Shown: positions 51,738-60,522, counted from the stretch's first letter. The stretch: 64,000 bases of DNA from CAZSLO01 sp964608025 (GCA_964608025.1 CAZSLO010000012.1:155378-219377); one strand, 5' to 3'. Made by a program: numbers and translations. Notes: generated by a model not told the origin, from the letters alone.

Positions 51738-52538
51738 TTAATTATTTTGCTGGGGCAAATAATTGGATAATGAGTCGACTGTGCCTTCTGGTAGAAATAC
51801 CTCCACGGTATCCGGAGCTCGGTAGCCCTTGACCTCTGTAGGAACAACTCCTGGGCTCGTGAGGGCTGCTTGGACTACTAGTTTATTGAAATAGCTTACG
51901 CTATCGGCAGCGTAGTATTCGTTGACGGGCATCCAGATGCATTCTTCGATCTCTTCTTCTTGCTTGGTAATTTCGTGGCTCAGTGGCTCGAGTCGGCAAA
52001 CAAAATAGATGTCAGATTTACCATACCGATACCCGTGTTGGCTCCTAAAGCAAGCTAGAGATGAGAATCGTGTTCTTATTCCAGTCTCTTCCAGGACTTC
52101 CCTAATTACACCATCTACGAGATGCTCTCCTGCATGAAGAGCCCCACCAGGTAATTTATAGAATGGTGGCCCTGAACTTCTACCTTTCTCGTGTACAACC
52201 AATAGTTCATTTTTATTGTTTACAGCTACACCCCCAGCACCAATATAGTGTGATGCGTATGCTGGCACGAAGGCGTTTGGCTCGAGACGTTTAATCAACA
52301 TCAAGTAATCGTTTCCGCTGTGGTGATACTCGAAGCCGTAGCTTACTGCTATGGGTACAAGTACAGCTAGATCAATGTGAAGTTCTAACCAGGCGACCTT
52401 GTATTTACCAATCTTCCACGAATCCAGCGATGCTCGGAGTTGAGATTCGAACCTCTCCGGATTAGTGGGGAATTTAGAAGGATCTGGTATGACACCTCCG
52501 AAAGGATTGGTTGTTGATTCAAAGGCTTTAATTTCCAC
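51738..52538 (-). CDS. Two-domain Nudix hydrolase, NUDT6-like
   Basis: The 266-aa protein has a complete Nudix box GGALHAGEHLVDGVIREVLEETGI (GX5EX7REUXEEXGU, about 152-175; read in parts). The N-terminal 120 residues match the pre-Nudix domain of NUDT6 and plant NUDT proteins (F...L..SL..WK...Y.VAWLELHIDLA, then FEYHHSGNDYLMLIKRL). It would hydrolyse a nucleoside-diphosphate-linked compound, for example NADH or ADP-ribose; the substrate is unknown. It is divergent from the aminotransferase gene. Confidence 0.85.
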   Translation of the reverse strand: MEIKAFESTTNPFGGVIPDPSKFPTNPERFESQLRASLDSWKIGKYKVAWLELHIDLAVLVPIAVSYGFEYHHSGNDYLMLIKRLEPNAFVPAYASHYIGAGGVAVNNKNELLVVHEKGRSSGPPFYKLPGGALHAGEHLVDGVIREVLEETGIRTRFSSLACFRSQHGYRYGKSDIYFVCRLEPLSHEITKQEEEIEECIWMPVNEYYAADSVSYFNKLVVQAALTSPGVVPTEVKGYRAPDTVEVFLPEGTVDSLSNYLPQQNN

Positions 52539-52656
52539 GCGGTGCCTCCATTAGGTTCTTGGAGAAGTATATCGTTGTATAACCGTGGATCAAAGGTCTC
52601 TTGGTGTACAATGATTCGGCCCAAATTGGGGTGAAACTTTTCGGTGAGGTTTGGTA

Positions 52657-53970
52657 ATGCCTAGTATTCTTGAGCGCTACGAGCAGAAATTTCGTGGTTC
52701 TAGACGAGCATATCAGAGAGCCGATGGTTTGATACCGGGAGGAGGGCACCAGTCTCGAGTCGTCAAACCGTTCCCGCTTTTCGTCCAGGAGGGAAATGGA
52801 TCAACCAAACGTGATGTGGACGGAAACGAGTTGATCGATTACATGATGGGGTTTGGTTCCTTGATGCTTGGACATGCACACCCTGAAATTACAAAAGCCG
52901 TTGCGAACCGTATGTCTCAGGGAACACATATGGGTACCACATCTGAACTCGAAATAGAATGGGCTCAGCTTGTGAAGGATCTTATTCCGTCGGCGGAACG
53001 GGTACGGTTCACTGGATCGGGTACTGAATCTACTCTTTTGGCGATACGCCTAGCTAGGGGATTCACTGGTAAGAAAAAACTGGTCAAATTCCGAGAACAT
53101 TTCCACGGTTGGCACGACTATGTATCAATGGAATCTGGTATCAACACACAGGTTGGTATTCCACAAGAAACGATGTCAACGGTGATTGTTTTGGAGCCGG
53201 ATCTCGATGCATTGAGAGACCTTTTCGAGCGTGACGATGATATAGCCGTAGTGATTATGGAGCCTACCGGTGGACACTGGGGTCAGTTCCCACTCGCAAA
53301 CCCAGGTTTTCTTGAAGGTGTTAGGGAGCTGACTTCCCAGCACGGAGTCATCATGATCATGGATGAAGTAATCTGCGGATTTCGTATTTCGCGAGGAGGA
53401 GCACAGGGTCGATTTGGAATTATGCCGGACATGACAACCATGGCTAAAATCGTGGCTGGTGGTCTACCTGGTGGTGCGGTTGCCGGTAGGGCGGACATAC
53501 TAGAACAACTAGGGGATTCGGGAGTTTCTCGTCTTGCACATCCCGGTACTTTCAATGCTAACCCGATCTCTGCTACTGCAGGGATTACAATGCTTACAAA
53601 GATAGCCAATGAGCCAATCAATGATCGAGCTGACGAGATGGCCATACGTTTGAAGGTTGGCCTGAGGGACGCACTGAATAGGATGGAAATGACGGGCCAG
53701 GTTCACGGATTGTCATCAGTGGTTCACGTAGCTCTTGGGGTTGACGAAGAGGACGAGGAAATATCTACCGTGTCTCACGAGAGATTAGCAACAGCAACTG
53801 CTGCCGATCGATCGGGTAAACTAAAGCTTGCTATGCTCAACGAGGGTGTAGATATGATGGGAGGCATCGGCTTCATGATTTCCGCAGTTCACTCTGAGGA
53901 TGATATTGATCGCACTACTGAAGCTTTTGAGCGGGCACTCGCGGCTCTTCGTGATGAGAATGTAGTGTAG
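52657..53970 (+). CDS. Class III aminotransferase, glutamate-1-semialdehyde aminomutase-like
   Basis: The 437-aa fold-type I PLP enzyme has YQRADGLIPGGGHQSRV at the N-terminus, TGSGTESTLLAIRLARG near 115, HFHGWHDYV, MDEVICGFR near 237 and the Schiff-base Lys in TTMAKIVAGGLPGGAVAG (about 265). The pattern is HemL-like, but several family members act in other pathways, and no haem genes are nearby, so a catabolic aminomutase or transaminase remains possible. ATG 52657 is chosen (AGG eight bases upstream) over TTG 52651. Confidence 0.87.
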   Translation: MPSILERYEQKFRGSRRAYQRADGLIPGGGHQSRVVKPFPLFVQEGNGSTKRDVDGNELIDYMMGFGSLMLGHAHPEITKAVANRMSQGTHMGTTSELEIEWAQLVKDLIPSAERVRFTGSGTESTLLAIRLARGFTGKKKLVKFREHFHGWHDYVSMESGINTQVGIPQETMSTVIVLEPDLDALRDLFERDDDIAVVIMEPTGGHWGQFPLANPGFLEGVRELTSQHGVIMIMDEVICGFRISRGGAQGRFGIMPDMTTMAKIVAGGLPGGAVAGRADILEQLGDSGVSRLAHPGTFNANPISATAGITMLTKIANEPINDRADEMAIRLKVGLRDALNRMEMTGQVHGLSSVVHVALGVDEEDEEISTVSHERLATATAADRSGKLKLAMLNEGVDMMGGIGFMISAVHSEDDIDRTTEAFERALAALRDENVV

Positions 53971-53991
53971 ATAACTCAATAGATTGAATAT

Positions 53992-54008
53992 AGACACATC
54001 TCGTGTCT
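53992..54008 (+). terminator. Weak hairpin after the aminotransferase gene
   Basis: A 6-bp stem (AGACAC/GTGTCT) with a 5-nt loop is followed by TATATTCT. It lies 22 bp after the stop codon. Short stem, so uncertain. Confidence 0.3.
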
Positions 54009-54099
54009 TATATTCTGGAATTAACCTTCCGGATTGATTGAAATTAAACTTGCTATTGGTCTTCTCATCCTGTACTAGCTACATAAATAGGAGAAATCA

Positions 54100-55212
54100 T
54101 TGGTTAAGTATCGTGCCGCCGTAATTGGTCTCGGATGGACAGGTATGCTTTACGATTTGGCAAAACGTCCGGGGCCAGCTGTTTCCCAACCTCGTTTTGA
54201 CCTGGAGTCACCGAATCGACCTACTCCTGAGCTCGATATCCACCGCCGTTTTGAGAATCACCAGAGATATTTGACCTCTGGACAGCCAAATAGCTATGCA
54301 GAGGTATTTGCAGATCGAGGGGATGTTGAATTGGTAGCAGCCGCCGATCGTGATGTGAGTCGTCTTGAGGTATTCGAGCAGCGTTATGGTGTCAAGGATG
54401 TTTATACCGATGCTATAGCCATGCTTGAAGAGATGAGGCCCGAAATAGTTGCGGTAGCTACGAACATCCAGGGAAGGGCTGACTTGACCATAGCATCTGT
54501 TGAGAATGGCGCTATAGGCATAGTGACCGAAAAACCCATGGTCAATAAACTTGAGGATGCTGACCGGATGGTCCAGGTATGTGAAAACGCGGGTGTTCAT
54601 CTGAGCTGTGGTGCCATTTCCACAACCCATCCCTCATTTTTGACGGCGAAAACCCTCGTCACGTCTGGCGAGATAGGTGATGTAGAGTCCATGGAGACAT
54701 CTAGACCGTCATCTCAACACCAAAACTGGGCGTATTTTCTTGAATCTACCCCTTCATGGGTTATTGGTACGGGAGACCAATCGAGACATGAAGGCGGTAG
54801 TGACGAATTTACAGGACAAGGGATGCTCGTTGCGCAGGATGGTAGCGTTGTACACTTTCGCACAGAAGCACCAATGCTTCGAATAAATGGAACCAAGGGA
54901 GAATTGATCCATTCGATGCGTCAAAATGGTTGGACACTGTGGCAAGATATCCAAATGGCCAATGGCATTGGGCGAGTCCAAGTGCCATGGCCTGGTCCAC
55001 AGACAGGGCACTATGGTGGTATATATTCAATTTCGGATGTGATTGACTGCATTGAAGGACGATTAGAAGAACCAAAGAACTCCGGCCGTCGTGTTGCCTT
55101 GGCATTTGAAGTTGAAGTTGCCCTAAAAAAATCCTCTGACGATGGTGGAAAACGGATAGATTTACCGCTAAAGGATCGTTCCCTCGGGATTAATTTCGAC
55201 TGGTTTCGATAA
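54100..55212 (+). CDS. Gfo/Idh/MocA-family oxidoreductase
   Basis: The 370-aa protein has AAVIGLGWTGMLYDLA (GxGxxG variant), VTEKPMVNKLEDADRM (EKP motif, about 143-158) and HLSCGAISTTHPSF as the substrate-site strand. TTG start with AGGAGA upstream. Members oxidise sugars or related alcohols with NAD(P). It is one of three such enzymes in the window and forms a plus-strand run with the nuclease-like gene and a further Gfo/Idh gene. Confidence 0.85.
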   Translation: MVKYRAAVIGLGWTGMLYDLAKRPGPAVSQPRFDLESPNRPTPELDIHRRFENHQRYLTSGQPNSYAEVFADRGDVELVAAADRDVSRLEVFEQRYGVKDVYTDAIAMLEEMRPEIVAVATNIQGRADLTIASVENGAIGIVTEKPMVNKLEDADRMVQVCENAGVHLSCGAISTTHPSFLTAKTLVTSGEIGDVESMETSRPSSQHQNWAYFLESTPSWVIGTGDQSRHEGGSDEFTGQGMLVAQDGSVVHFRTEAPMLRINGTKGELIHSMRQNGWTLWQDIQMANGIGRVQVPWPGPQTGHYGGIYSISDVIDCIEGRLEEPKNSGRRVALAFEVEVALKKSSDDGGKRIDLPLKDRSLGINFDWFR

Positions 55213-55290
55213 ATCTTAATCAGATTGAAGTTGTCGGTTATGCTCACCGGTTGAAGCGCAAATTTTTCGTTAGTGAGGTCAAATCGTAAA

Positions 55291-56100
55291 ATGATTAGTA
55301 TTAAATTAAATAACAAGGGTACTCCTGTTGAAGCCAAAGGACTACGTAGCAGGAATATCTATGAGCCTAACCAAGAAAACCTTTTCAAGGTGAGTAGAAG
55401 TAAATTCAACGATTTCCTTTCATGCAAAAGATGCTTTTACCTCGATCGAGTAAAGGGATTGGTTTCACCTTCAATGCCCGGATGGAGCCTCAATGAAACT
55501 ACAGATCGGTTGCTCAAGAAGGAATTTGATAGATGTAGAGAACAGCAGATACCCCACCGGATTTTTGCTGAATTTGGTCTTGAAAACGTTGTGCCTTTTG
55601 ACCATCCTGATCTAGATCTTTGGAGGGATTCGTTACACCATGGACTCCAGCATCAAATAAGCGATACGAACATCATTCTCCACGGAGGAGTCGACGATAT
55701 CTGGTTTGATCAAAATGAAAAACAATTGATTGTAGTAGATTACAAATCACAGGCAAATAGTAAACCCGTTACGACACAAGAATATTTGGATGATAAATAT
55801 CATCGAGGCTATAAAATCCAGCTTGATGTTTACGCATTTTTGTTAAACCAAATGGGTTTTAATGTATTTCCTATAGGATATTTCTATGTTTGTAATGCCG
55901 ATCGAGCGAAATCTTCCTTTGATGGACAGATGCTGTTTCAGGAAACGCTCGTGCCGTATGAATGGAATAGTGAATGGATTGAGCCTAAGCTCAAGGAAAT
56001 GATAGACCTGTTAAATTCATATGATATACCTGATACGAACCCTTCTTGTGAAAATTGTGCCTACTCCCATCAACGTACCGCAGTCGAGCATCAAAACTAA
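55291..56100 (+). CDS. PD-(D/E)XK nuclease with Cas4-like iron-sulfur cysteines
   Basis: The 269-aa protein has VSRSKFNDFLSCKRCFYLDR near the N-terminus, the nuclease core GGVDDIWFD ... LIVVDYKSQ (Asp, then D-x-K, about 135-160), then a QLDVYAFLL helix, and a C-terminal SCENCAYSHQR. The split cysteine pairs (CxxC early, CxxC late) around a RecB-like nuclease are the Cas4/AddB arrangement for a [4Fe-4S] cluster. No CRISPR array, cas gene or helicase is adjacent, so it is a stand-alone member. ATG 55291 is preferred to GTG 55273. Confidence 0.8.
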   Translation: MISIKLNNKGTPVEAKGLRSRNIYEPNQENLFKVSRSKFNDFLSCKRCFYLDRVKGLVSPSMPGWSLNETTDRLLKKEFDRCREQQIPHRIFAEFGLENVVPFDHPDLDLWRDSLHHGLQHQISDTNIILHGGVDDIWFDQNEKQLIVVDYKSQANSKPVTTQEYLDDKYHRGYKIQLDVYAFLLNQMGFNVFPIGYFYVCNADRAKSSFDGQMLFQETLVPYEWNSEWIEPKLKEMIDLLNSYDIPDTNPSCENCAYSHQRTAVEHQN

Positions 56101-56237
56101 GCTTGTCACTTTCAAAATGCACTGGGTTAGAAGCATTTATCAAGAGAGGATATCCTCTATTTCGACCTATCCCAAGATTCGAATATTGGTAATTTTGTGT
56201 AATCCAGTCCCTGATTTGGGAGGTGCAAGCTTTTAAA

Positions 56238-57509
56238 ATGGCAAAACTTCGGTTAGCACAAGTCGGATGTGGTGGAATGGGTCTTCGCCATATCTATGGA
56301 TTGATCGAACTTAAAGAACGTGGTTTTGACACATTTGACCTCACTGCAATTTGTGATCGACATAGCTCTACAGCTGGGCATGTCGCAAAAGTGGCTGAAG
56401 ATGGACTGGGAATAAAACCGGTCATATACACAGATTTTCACGACATGCTCGATACTGAGCGTTCTCTAGATGCTATAAACATTGTTACCGATACACGTGC
56501 CCATCAACCTTTTGCGCTTGCTGCATTTGATGCCGGCCTCCATGTTGCTGTGGAAAAACCAATGGCTCTTACGGTTCGAGCCTGCCTGACAATGATCGAA
56601 GCGGCAGCTGATTCCAAAAGAATACTGTCTGTCTCGGAGAACTACCGTAGAGATCCAATGAATCGGCTTACGAAAGCGCTTCTCGACGATGGGATCATTG
56701 GCGATATCAGGCTTGCTATCAATATATCTACTGCTGGCGGAGAAGATGTCCGACAAGCAGTCGCCTGGAGACATTTGAAGAACAGGGGAGGATTGATATT
56801 GGAGTATGGAGTACATACCTCAGATTTAACTCTTTACTTCATGGGTGATATTGATCGCGTATATGCCGAGACGGATCTCTGGCAAAAAGCTCGCACTATG
56901 GCCGAGCCTACGGAAACACTTCGCAGCTTTTATCACCATCGTGTAAAGGAGGAGATCGAAGAATCAATCGTTATACAGGCTACTGCTGAGGATACAGGGC
57001 TTGCGGTATTGAGATTCACTTCAGGAGCTGTGGGGCAAACGACCTATAGCGATGCGGCACCAGGGGAGTCTTTGGGTGGTGATGTTATATATGGTAGTGA
57101 AGGATCACTCAGGTTACCTGGAAGTCGATCAGGCAATCCTGTTAGGGTTACGCTTTCTGGAAGATCAGATCCTATAGATGAAGATGACCTACTTAAAGAA
57201 GTCCCAGGTTTTCAACTAGATGATGTTACCTCAAGGATTTTTGGCGGTAAGGACAAGATGTCCAGATATAACTTGCCCTTCCAGCAGCCTGATCGTAAGT
57301 TAATCGCCATCGAACTCCAGGATTTTGCGGATTCGATTGTTCAGGGAGGGGAGCCTGAAGTTACAGGTACGGTTGGGCTAGACGCCCTGGCTCTTTCTTA
57401 TGCAATTCTTGAGTCTGGACATCTTGAAAAACCAGTTCTATTCGATGATGTTCGTAACGACCGAATCAGTTCATATCAGCATGAAATAAACGAAAGCTTA
57501 GGTATTTGA
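56238..57509 (+). CDS. Gfo/Idh/MocA-family oxidoreductase
   Basis: The 423-aa protein has LAQVGCGGMGLRHIYG, AVEKPMALTVRACLTM (EKP motif near 105) and SENYRRDPMNRL in the active-site strand, followed by a long C-terminal domain. A GTG at 56223 is possible, but the ATG at 56238 better fits the GGGAGGTG ribosome site. It is convergent with a TIM-barrel isomerase gene, and dehydrogenase plus isomerase pairs of this kind are common in inositol or keto-sugar catabolism (inference). Confidence 0.87.
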   Translation: MAKLRLAQVGCGGMGLRHIYGLIELKERGFDTFDLTAICDRHSSTAGHVAKVAEDGLGIKPVIYTDFHDMLDTERSLDAINIVTDTRAHQPFALAAFDAGLHVAVEKPMALTVRACLTMIEAAADSKRILSVSENYRRDPMNRLTKALLDDGIIGDIRLAINISTAGGEDVRQAVAWRHLKNRGGLILEYGVHTSDLTLYFMGDIDRVYAETDLWQKARTMAEPTETLRSFYHHRVKEEIEESIVIQATAEDTGLAVLRFTSGAVGQTTYSDAAPGESLGGDVIYGSEGSLRLPGSRSGNPVRVTLSGRSDPIDEDDLLKEVPGFQLDDVTSRIFGGKDKMSRYNLPFQQPDRKLIAIELQDFADSIVQGGEPEVTGTVGLDALALSYAILESGHLEKPVLFDDVRNDRISSYQHEINESLGI

Positions 57510-57560
57510 ATTAAATCACTAAGTAGTCAAGTCAACGGGGATCTTATACTGGATTCACCT

Positions 57561-57592
57561 ATTCTGATTAGAGGCTGAGGCTTAATCAGAAT
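57561..57592. terminator. Hairpin between convergent Gfo/Idh and isomerase genes
   Basis: A perfect 10-bp stem (ATTCTGATTA/TAATCAGAAT) with a 12-nt loop. It lies 52 bp after the Gfo/Idh stop and touches the isomerase stop codon. AT-rich stem without a long T-tract. Confidence 0.5.
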
Positions 57593-58434
57593 TAACACTT
57601 ATCTAGCTCTTTACGTCCTTCATCTAATGCCCTGAAACAAAAATCGGCGACATTCTTGGGATTGTAATCAAGTTGGGATGATTGCTGTACGCTAACTTCT
57701 GCGAACACAGGCAGGCCTTCGAGGCCGTTCGCACGTAGTGCCCCGAGGAATTCAGGGATATCTATTTTGCCATCGCCTGGAAGACAGTACTGGACCTTGC
57801 CGTCTTTCTTTTCGCCATCCTTGATATGAACCATTGAGGTATATGGGGCACACAGATTGACGCTGTGGATCAGATCGTTACCTTCGACAAAGAAGTGTGA
57901 AATATCTAGGTCAAGTTTCAAGTTTGGATGGACAGTTTGCTGCATCATCCAAACAGCCTTTTCAGGTGTCTCAAAGTCGGTTCCCGCATGGGATTCTATA
58001 GCTATCACAACGTCATTTTCGGAAGCCATTTCTGCCAAGGCAAGAAATGAGTCTTTGATCTGTTCTTTTCCTGAATCCCATGGTGGCGCAGAGTGGCCTG
58101 TTGTGGTCGTTACTAAAACAGGAGAATCATCAAAATGAAGTCGGTGAGCCATATCAAATTTCTGTTTTGTGAGCTCTATCATACGCTGCCGATCTGATTG
58201 GATCGCACATACATCAATGCTGCCAAAAAGTATTGGTGATGGAAACCCGAGATCCTCACATAGGTGACTTAGATCGAACTGTTGTGGGTTAGAAAAACAC
58301 AAAGGGGATGTTGGCCAGCCTTCCCTCATACAAACTTCAAGTGCTTCATATCCAGCGTCTTTAATAAGCCTTATGGCCTCGAAGGGGTCGAGCATTTTAA
58401 GGGCATATGTCGAATAACCGAGTTTGAACGCCAT
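57592..58434 (-). CDS. Xylose-isomerase-like TIM-barrel sugar isomerase/epimerase
   Basis: The 280-aa AP_endonuc_2-type barrel has LGYSTYALKMLDPFEAIRLI at the start, with metal ligands visible as Glu in AIESHAGTDFETP (about 153), Asp/His in LDLDISHFFVEG (about 180), His in MVHIKDGEKKDG (about 206) and Glu in VFAEVSVQ (about 250). It would isomerise or epimerise a keto sugar, or dehydrate an inosose. It is convergent with a Gfo/Idh gene, consistent with a polyol or keto-sugar pathway. Confidence 0.87.
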   Translation of the reverse strand: MAFKLGYSTYALKMLDPFEAIRLIKDAGYEALEVCMREGWPTSPLCFSNPQQFDLSHLCEDLGFPSPILFGSIDVCAIQSDRQRMIELTKQKFDMAHRLHFDDSPVLVTTTTGHSAPPWDSGKEQIKDSFLALAEMASENDVVIAIESHAGTDFETPEKAVWMMQQTVHPNLKLDLDISHFFVEGNDLIHSVNLCAPYTSMVHIKDGEKKDGKVQYCLPGDGKIDIPEFLGALRANGLEGLPVFAEVSVQQSSQLDYNPKNVADFCFRALDEGRKELDKC

Positions 58435-58568
58435 GGAATATATTCCTTAATCCAATGCCTTTGGCATACATATTTAATTTGGGGTATAAAGGAATCTCGG
58501 ACAACTAGGACAAATACCAGTCGTTCACAAGGTCGGAATTCGGTAATCTTTCGTCCGAGAATTACCAG

Positions 58569-59132
58569 TTACCTCAAGTTATTGATGATTTCGTCTACGT
58601 TTGGACGGTCCGCAATAGACTGACCCACGTAGCTCCATTCTATTTGCCTATTAGTTCCAATAATGAATACAGATGGTGTTGCTACTCCATCTCCCAGGGT
58701 GTTGTACACCCCATATTTTTTTACTATTTTACCGTCCGGATCAGATAGAAGTCTGTAGTTAATGCCTAGCAATTTTGACAAGCTATTTGTGTCAGGAACG
58801 GCATCCATACTGATTCCTACGATAGCAGCTTCGAGTTCATCGAATCTTTCATAGTTGTTTTGCAACTCCACGAGTTGTGCATGACATACACCTCAAAAGT
58901 GGCCTCGGTAGAATACTAGTACGATACGACGACTTTGTGAAAGCAACTCTGCTAGAGATATCGCGGACCCGGAAGCATCAGCAAGACTGAATTCTGGTGC
59001 GAGTTGGTATCCAGTCGTTGTAGATTCATCTATTTCCTCGATCGGCTGTGTTTTGTTATTACAAGCCGAAAAAAGGAAGAGGGATATTGTTACTAAAAGT
59101 AGTGGAATGGAAAGCGGAAATTGCCTAATCAA
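58569..59132 (-). CDS. Peroxiredoxin-like (AhpC/TSA) lipoprotein with selenocysteine at the catalytic position (in-frame TGA)
   Basis: A single frame of 187 codons is interrupted only by TGA at 58893-58895 (codon 80). The upstream part has a lipoprotein signal (PLLLVTISLFLFSAC, Cys about 24) and then PEFSLADASGSAISLAELL. The frame runs VLVFYRGHF-(TGA)-GVCHAQLVELQ. Cys homologues read FYRG.WCP.CR.QL, so the TGA sits exactly at the resolving/peroxidatic Cys, giving a UxxC motif. The thioredoxin fold continues (AIVGISMD, LLSDPDGKIVKKYGVYN, ATPSVFII) to 58569. A SECIS-like hairpin follows the TGA. The likely role is a thiol-dependent peroxidase at the membrane. The start is TTG 59132. A nonsense mutation is the alternative. 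Confidence 0.78.
58863..58877 (-). promoter_or_regulatory. SECIS-like hairpin downstream of the TGA codon
   Basis: On the minus strand CAACTC-GTG-GAGTTG forms a perfect 6-bp stem with a G-initial 3-nt loop. The stem begins 15 nt and the loop 21 nt after the TGA, within the range reported for bacterial SECIS elements, which typically carry a G at the start of a small apical loop. Confidence 0.6.
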
Positions 59133-59268
59133 TATTCGATCCCTATCTATGTTAGCCAGAAACAGCAGAATCTTACCAGACTATTCAAGGAAAGGTGTGC
59201 GAAATAGAGATGATTTAATTCAAATCCAATATCTGGTCCATGGATCTCAATGCGGCCTTTGTAGCTAG

Positions 59269-59472
59269 TTGATAGCAGTCCCAGATTGTCCATTCGAGTG
59301 GAGGGCGGCGAGTATGTCAGTTGGCATGCAAGTAGTGGGAAAGGCGTTTGAGGATGTCAAGGTCTTGACTCTAGCATATGCATACGAGGGCGCAATGAAT
59401 TGGAATACCCGTCAGCCCTCGATAGAGGAACCTGTAGACACAAAGAGCCGAGTGTTTTTTTGCTGGTCTTAA
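59269..59472 (+). pseudogene. Decayed 3-prime end of an amidase gene
   Basis: The frame IAVPDCPFEW, then SVGMQVVGKAFEDVKVLTLA and YAYEGAMNWNTRQPS matches the C-terminal end of amidase-signature enzymes (VP.G....LP.GMQ..G..F.E..VL..A.AYE..T.W..R.P). A stop codon lies immediately upstream and nothing upstream continues the amidase, so only about 65 residues of an enzyme of about 470 remain. It lies between two minus-strand genes. Confidence 0.6.
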
Positions 59473-59483
59473 GATTGTATCGC

Positions 59484-60371
59484 TTACGCAAATATTTCGA
59501 CGGCGTGTTCAAGAACTCTTACAGTAATGGGAGTTGTGCCAGCTATTTCACCGTCGATGTTTAGGATATCGTTTGTTTCCGGAAATAGGGAAAACGTCGA
59601 AGCTTGATGATATGAAACTTCAGGCTCGTTGACGTGTGTACCATCAAAGAGTTTTGGAAGAACTGAAAAAAGCCTTGGCCTAGTTATGTTCCCATCCACT
59701 ACCAGAAGATCAATAAGTCCATCATCCAATTGAGCGGAAGGTGCCATTTTCATTCCTTTCCCAATGTGGATGGAGTTACATGCGATTACAAAGGTGAAAT
59801 CGTCAACGAATGTTTTGTCATCTACAACCAGTTTGGCTCGCCGATTCTTTCTTAGAAGTATTTCGATAATGCTCGAAACAGTGTAACGGCTAGGTCCTAA
59901 CCACCGAATTAGTTCAGCTCGTTTACCTACATCTGTCACGAGTCCCCAACCTATGAGGTTGATGGAATACCTTACAATTTGGTTCATCTGAATCCGTGCT
60001 GCGTCTATAAAACGAGTTTGTTGGGCAACTATTGCTTTAGCAGCTGACACGGGATCTATAAAACCAAGATCATGGAGTATCGAATTTCCGGATCCACCCG
60101 GAATCAATCCTATAGGTAACGTCCTTCCATCGTGTCGTTTAAGCATTCCATTTACCACTTCATGGAAAGTTCCGTCACCACCTAGGATCAAAAACCCATC
60201 ATAATTGACCAATTCTAAATGCGCCGCTAGTTCTTCAGCATGTCCTGGGAAAGTAGTCGTCATTATGGATAATTCTGCGCCACTTGACTCAAAAACTGGC
60301 TTAACCATGTTGAGGATCTCAGCGCTTTGTCTCTTTCCACTGTGTGGGTTAACAACTACTATAAATCTTAT
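59484..60371 (-). CDS. Diacylglycerol/sphingosine kinase-family lipid kinase (YegS/LCB5-like)
   Basis: The protein has GGDGTFHEVVNG and GLIPGGSGNSI, the DAGK catalytic-domain signatures, followed by a beta-sandwich ending NIDGEIAGTTPI. The ATG at 60308 would remove the family N-terminus, yet upstream in frame is RFIVVVNPHSGKRQSAEIL, the usual first strand and NP.SGK loop. The frame is open only to a stop at 60387-60389 and contains no ATG, GTG or TTG before 60308, so translation probably starts at an unusual ATA (60371), nine bases after GGAG. It would phosphorylate a lipid such as diacylglycerol. Confidence 0.8.
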   Translation of the reverse strand: MRFIVVVNPHSGKRQSAEILNMVKPVFESSGAELSIMTTTFPGHAEELAAHLELVNYDGFLILGGDGTFHEVVNGMLKRHDGRTLPIGLIPGGSGNSILHDLGFIDPVSAAKAIVAQQTRFIDAARIQMNQIVRYSINLIGWGLVTDVGKRAELIRWLGPSRYTVSSIIEILLRKNRRAKLVVDDKTFVDDFTFVIACNSIHIGKGMKMAPSAQLDDGLIDLLVVDGNITRPRLFSVLPKLFDGTHVNEPEVSYHQASTFSLFPETNDILNIDGEIAGTTPITVRVLEHAVEIFA

Positions 60372-60522
60372 TGTGACAATCTCCTCTCATATAGCTGGAC
60401 AAGCTTTCTGTATCCGGCTATTTATTTACACTTTTGGAAGACAGCCTCCGTCTGGCTAACATGCAATCCGAGTTTGGGGATATCCAGGCCTCACATTATT
60501 AACCTGGATATGCAAGCTTTCG

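Noticed and set aside
52435..52470. tRNA T-arm-like string (GGTTCGAATC on the minus strand)
   Set aside because: It lies within the coding sequence of the Nudix gene (residues PERFESQL) and no acceptor or anticodon arms can be formed around it.
54208..55105. Several minus-strand frames over the Gfo/Idh gene at 54100
   Set aside because: They are shadows of a clear dehydrogenase; no motif or ribosome site supports them.
59053..59268. 71-aa plus-strand frame antisense to the selenoprotein signal peptide
   Set aside because: No motif, no ribosome site and overlap with a better-supported gene.
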